Origin: Ziziphus jujuba
Lineage: Eukaryota > Streptophyta > Magnoliopsida > Rosales > Rhamnaceae
Direction of reading: 5' to 3'
DNA length: 64,000 nt
Assembly: GCF_031755915.1 (NCBI RefSeq)
Contig: NC_083390.1
Span: forward strand, 17,391,001-17,455,000
The position numbers were made by a program, and so were the translations under genes. Under the pieces are notes generated by a model. That model was not told the DNA's origin and searched no databases. It saw only the letters and a list, made by a program, of their open reading frames with translations. Shown here one piece after another: positions 60,392-64,000 of this stretch. Numbering within the stretch: the stretch's first letter is position 1; each line of letters opens with the position of its first letter.

Positions 60392-60698
60392 CTTATCGAG
60401 GCTTGTATAGAGCTTAAGGTTACTAATAGACAAAAACTGGGGATTGGTTTGGGCACTGATATAAAACTTATGTTTAAAACTTCTCAGAACCATAACTTTT
60501 TATCTCTAACTCGGAATTTGACGTGCCACCAGTCTATGAACTCGTATTGACGAGATCCATAAAATGGTACCTCAATCAAACAAAAAATATTGGCTATCAA
60601 AAAAGTCAACTTGGACCCATATATTATTCACTTGGTCAATCTTAGTTAACTTGGTCAAACTTATTTAATCATGTGTATTTTTGGTACGGGGTGTTACA

Positions 60699-60711
60699 AC
60701 CTACCCCCCTT
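60699..60711 (-). other. Polypurine tract of the minus-strand Gypsy element
   Basis: The minus strand reads TTTAAGGGGGGTAGG just before the LTR start TGTAACACCCC, the usual plus-strand primer position in plant Gypsy elements. Confidence 0.75.
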
Positions 60712-60740
60712 AAAGAAATTTCATCCATGAAATTCATATC

Positions 60741-62570
60741 TTAGTTTTGGAAGAGGTGTGGATACTGACTTCGCATTTGATCCTCTCGCTCCCAAATGTC
60801 CTCCTTGACAAGGTGATTTCTCAAAAGAACCTTCACTAAAGGTATAGTCTTGTTGCGAAGCCTTTTCTCTTCCCTTTCTAAAATCAGGATTGGCTGCTCC
60901 TCATAAGACAAGTCATCCCTTAACTCAATCTTCGATGTCTCCCACACATGTGATGGGTCTGAGATATACTTGCAGAGCATGGAGATGTGAAAAACATCAT
61001 GGACTCGAGAAAGCTCGTCCGGCAAATCGATATCGTATGCCACTGGACCTATCCTCTCTACTATCTCATATGGTCCAACGTAGCGAAGACTTAGCTTCCC
61101 TCGTTTTCCAAAATGTACTACACTTTTTCAATGAGAGAGCTTCAAGAATACTCGATCGCTAACCTTGAACTCAAGATCCTTCCTACGCACATCTGCATAA
61201 CTCTTTTGCATATCCTGTGCTGCTTTCAACTTGGCCCGATTAATATTGACCTTATCTACTGTCGCCTGTACAATTTCAGGGCCTAGTAGTTTCCTTTCAC
61301 CCATCTCATTCCAACGTAATGGAGTCCGGCATTGTCTCCCATACAATGCCTCATAAGGTGACATCTCAATGCTCGAGTGATAACTATTGTTGTAGGTAAA
61401 CTCCACTTCCTATTCCCCTTGAACTGTAGTACACATGACCTCAACATGTCCTCCAAGGTCTGAATAGTCCTCTTAGATTGTCCATTGGTCTGAGGGTCAA
61501 AAGCGGTACTCAAATTCAACTTGACACCAAGTTCATTCATTAACCTCTGCCAAAACCTCGAAGTGAACCATGGATCTCTATCAGATATAATCGATACTGG
61601 CACCCCATGCAAGCTCACTATATGATTCATATGCCTGAGGAGAAAAACTCTCAAGAATAGGTAGGAAATGTGTGAACTTGGTGAGTTGATCCACAATCAC
61701 CCAAATACCATCATGTCTCTGAACTGTGGGGGGAAACTTGAATAAAAAATCCATCATGATGCGCTCCCATTTCCATTCTGGGATGGGTAAGGGCTATAGA
61801 AGTCCATAAGACTTTTATCTTTCTGCCTTCACTTGTTGGCAAATGAAGTACTTGCATACATATTCAGCAACTTCTCTTTTCATTCCTGCCCATCAATAAT
61901 ACTCCTTTAGGGTACGATACATCTTGGTGCTATCGGGGTGCATGGCATAAGTAGAACTATGCACTTCATCTAATATTTGCCTTTTCAGCTCTTCATTTGT
62001 GGGAACATAGAGCCTAGAACCAAACACCAAGGCTCCATCACCTCTAATAGCGAAGTCTGATTGTCCCCCTTCTTCAACTTTCTTTCTCATGCTCATCAAG
62101 TAAAGGTCTTCAAATTGGAACTCAAAAATACAAACCATAAGTATCGATCATAGTTAAAAACTAGCAAAAAGTGCTCCAGAATTGCGCATCTGCAAATCGA
62201 CACCTAACTCTCAACTCAACCATCAAAGGGAGTTGTATTGTTTGCATATAAGCTAATGAGCCAGTAGACTTCCGACTTAATGCATCGGCTACTACAGTTG
62301 CCTTGCCCGGATGGTAGTCAATAATACAATCATAATCTTTGAGGAACTCCATCCATCTCTTTTGCCTTAAGTTTAACTCCTTCTAAGTAAATAGATACTT
62401 AAGACTCTTATGGTCGGTAAAAATCTGACAAGTAGTATTTCCAAGTCTTCAATATAAAGATTGCTGCAGCAAGTCCTAAATCATGAGTCAGATAATTCAA
62501 CTCATGCTTCTTCAATTGCCTAGAAGAATAAGTAACAACTCATAACTTTCTCAAAAATCCACCCAACAAT
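60741..62570 (-). pseudogene. Gypsy pol 3' part: RNase H end, integrase, C-terminal domain (broken)
   Basis: Minus-strand blocks in order: YSSRQLKKHELNYLTHDLGL and [20 protein letters not shown] (RNase H end, about 62530-62280); GALVFGSRLYVPTNEELKRQ and HSSTYAMHPDSTKMYRTL (integrase zinc-binding H.H region, 61893-62138); [20 protein letters not shown] and [20 protein letters not shown] (integrase core, 61283-61696); [20 protein letters not shown] and RQCRTPLRW (61128-61406); and HDVFHISMLCKYISDPSHV with a chromodomain-like tail ending EDQMRSQYPHLFQN (60741-61043). At least four frame breaks. Order and motifs fit a chromovirus (Tekay/Del-like) Gypsy element. Its 3' LTR is at 51386-60698. Confidence 0.9.
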
Positions 62571-64000
62571 CAAAAAGAAAGTTTGGGACTTAAATCTAAT
62601 TTCCTCAAACCAATACTAGTGCCACAAAGTTAAAACTGAGATTGTTCTTTTTGCCTCCAATACACTCCTAATACTTGTAATTATAAAATTCATGCTGCAA
62701 GTTGATTATCCAATTTTCTCAACCTCGACAAACATCTTTCATTTACCAAATTCATCAAAGTCATAAAAAAAATATTTTCATACTTATTCTAATGGAAGGC
62801 TTTAAATTGCTTATAGAGCTTAAAGTAATCCTCAAGATTGTCAACATCAAAAAATATGAAACCAAAAGATCAAGTTCAAGTCCTCTCATCATCTCAAATA
62901 TCATTCTTAAAGAAACCTCAATTTCTTCCAATTCCAAGCAAACTCCAAAAATACATACCTCGATCAATAAAGAAATTTAAATCTTAATTCTAATATTATA
63001 ACCAAGTACTAAGAACTAGTTACTAGATCCTCAAACCATAAGGAAACATTCATCATTTTCTTATATGCTAGCTATGCCCCAAAAAATCATAATCCTTATG
63101 AGGTCAAGTTATCATCAAGAATATCAACCACCTTAGGTCCATAAAACATTCTCAACATAAAACCCTTAATCTCCACGAAAAGAAAATATCAAAGCCAAGA
63201 TGTAAAACTATCATCCAAAATAAAATGCCACTAAACCAACTTATGAAATTTACAGCTTAGTTCTCAACAAGTTATCTTGCATCGGATCACCAAAATGCAT
63301 CAACCAAACTTTCTTTGTACCAGATTTTAATATTAAGATCTTAATTTCCATGAAACAAAAACAACTACCCTCGAACAACTGACTAGATCAAAAGAATCCT
63401 CATGCGGTTGGAACTTTTCAAGTAACACCCAAAAAGAACTGGAGTCATCCTGACTCGTGCAACAAATTCACATAAAAAAAAAGGTCATGTGGTCCTTGAG
63501 CTAATAAAATATGTCCATAACTATCAAACATACATAAAGTATTTGTCACAATGTGGGGGTGGTCTGTGCCTCTTAACTGATTATAGTATATACCTTGCCT
63601 CTAGTAAGTGGTCGTCTTCTTTGATCTCCACATCTAACTATGGATAAAGATCGTTATCTAGTGTTGGTAGAACCTCTTGAAGTCTAGCCTATCTATGTAT
63701 CGTACTTTGTATTCACCAATTTTCTAAAATTGTGTACCTGATCTTAAAGTTCTAGCATGACCATGTTCTTGATAGGGACAAACATTTTTAAAGTATTCCA
63801 ACTGCCTGTAATGAGAGTATGATTCAATCTACTAGCATGGTCCATTATGAAACTTGCCACATAGGCTACATGCAGAGTGAAAACTACCTCAGCCTACAGA
63901 TCTCTATAAATGACCACTACCATTGCTCACTGTCCAAGGTCCTAAACTTGAATGTGTCATTTCTCTTAAATCTACTATCCCTGAGGCTATATCTGCCTCC
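62571..64000. other. AT-rich sequence, unrecognised
   Basis: The RT that should precede the RNase H on the minus strand is not found. Instead there is AT-rich sequence without convincing frames (those at 62702-62980 and 62761-62967 are mirror images of one low-complexity stretch). It may be another insertion inside the Gypsy element or a different family that starts outside the window. Confidence 0.4.

Larger units (their letters stand above)
51386..60698 (-). mobile_element. 3' LTR of a minus-strand Gypsy element, expanded by two nested LTRs
   Basis: On the minus strand it starts TGTAACACCCCGTACC at 60698, directly after the polypurine tract (plus-strand CCTACCCCCCTT, 60699-60710), and ends GGATCCTGTCA at 51386. 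Subtracting the inserts at 52625-55661 and 57144-60391 and their target duplications leaves about 3018 bp, the same size as the solo LTRs of the window. Pieces: 51386-52624, 55667-57143 and 60397-60698. This links the ~3 kb LTRs to a Gypsy pol. Confidence 0.85.

Noticed and set aside
62702..62980. Pair of short frames on opposite strands
   Set aside because: Low-complexity Ile/Leu/Lys stretch without a domain; the two frames are complements of one sequence.

Overview
This window is nuclear DNA of a eudicot plant. It is AT-rich and intron-containing, and it is dominated by plant-type retrotransposons: L1-type LINEs with a plant RNase H tail, Copia and Gypsy elements, hAT and CACTA termini, and a caulimovirid-like fragment. 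The species cannot be fixed from the sequence. No bacterial-type gene, operon, CRISPR array, rRNA or tRNA was seen. The only intact host gene I can support is a four-exon aldo-keto reductase of the AKR4 type (24558-26920, 327 residues). A second, broken copy lies about 11.5 kb downstream (38410-39055).

Layout. 1-1589: three overlapping minus-strand reading frames of a caulimovirid-like element (small ORF, coiled-coil/zinc-knuckle ORF, movement-protein-like ORF running off the edge). 2600-6033: a LINE scrap, a solo LTR, two tandem duplications and one end of a CACTA transposon. 6134-9770: an inverted repeat enclosing a LINE 3' end and a decayed Copia gag. 10380-10920: another LINE 3' end. 13591-14122: a tandem repeat. 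15140-22440: an almost complete but decayed minus-strand LINE, split by a solo LTR with a perfect 5-bp target duplication. 24389-26920: the AKR gene with a TATA box and a duplicated upstream element. 27068-27954: a non-autonomous hAT element. 30649-37680: a three-level nest (a ~3 kb solo LTR containing a second ~2.9 kb solo LTR, which contains a hAT element), with target duplications readable at every level. 38410-39055: the AKR pseudogene. 39472-43022: a minus-strand Copia pol fragment. 43023-48980: a Gypsy element with both LTRs whose RT/RNase H/integrase core is deleted, followed by a second copy of its leader. 48981-51337: a truncated ~3 kb-type LTR. 51386-60698: one ~3.0 kb LTR expanded to 9.3 kb by two further solo LTRs. 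It is the 3' LTR of the minus-strand Gypsy pol at 60741-62570. 62570-64000: AT-rich sequence that I do not recognise.

The genes do not form a working system together. The AKR is a stand-alone metabolic gene in a transposon graveyard. The most unusual feature is in the ~3 kb LTR family. Five copies keep an exactly 61-nt segment with a splice-acceptor-like left edge and a splice-donor consensus on the right. Inside it are two nested inverted repeats, one of which shows a compensatory change between copies. I found no convincing novel gene system. Reading frames broken by stops or frameshifts are described as broken and have not been reconstructed.
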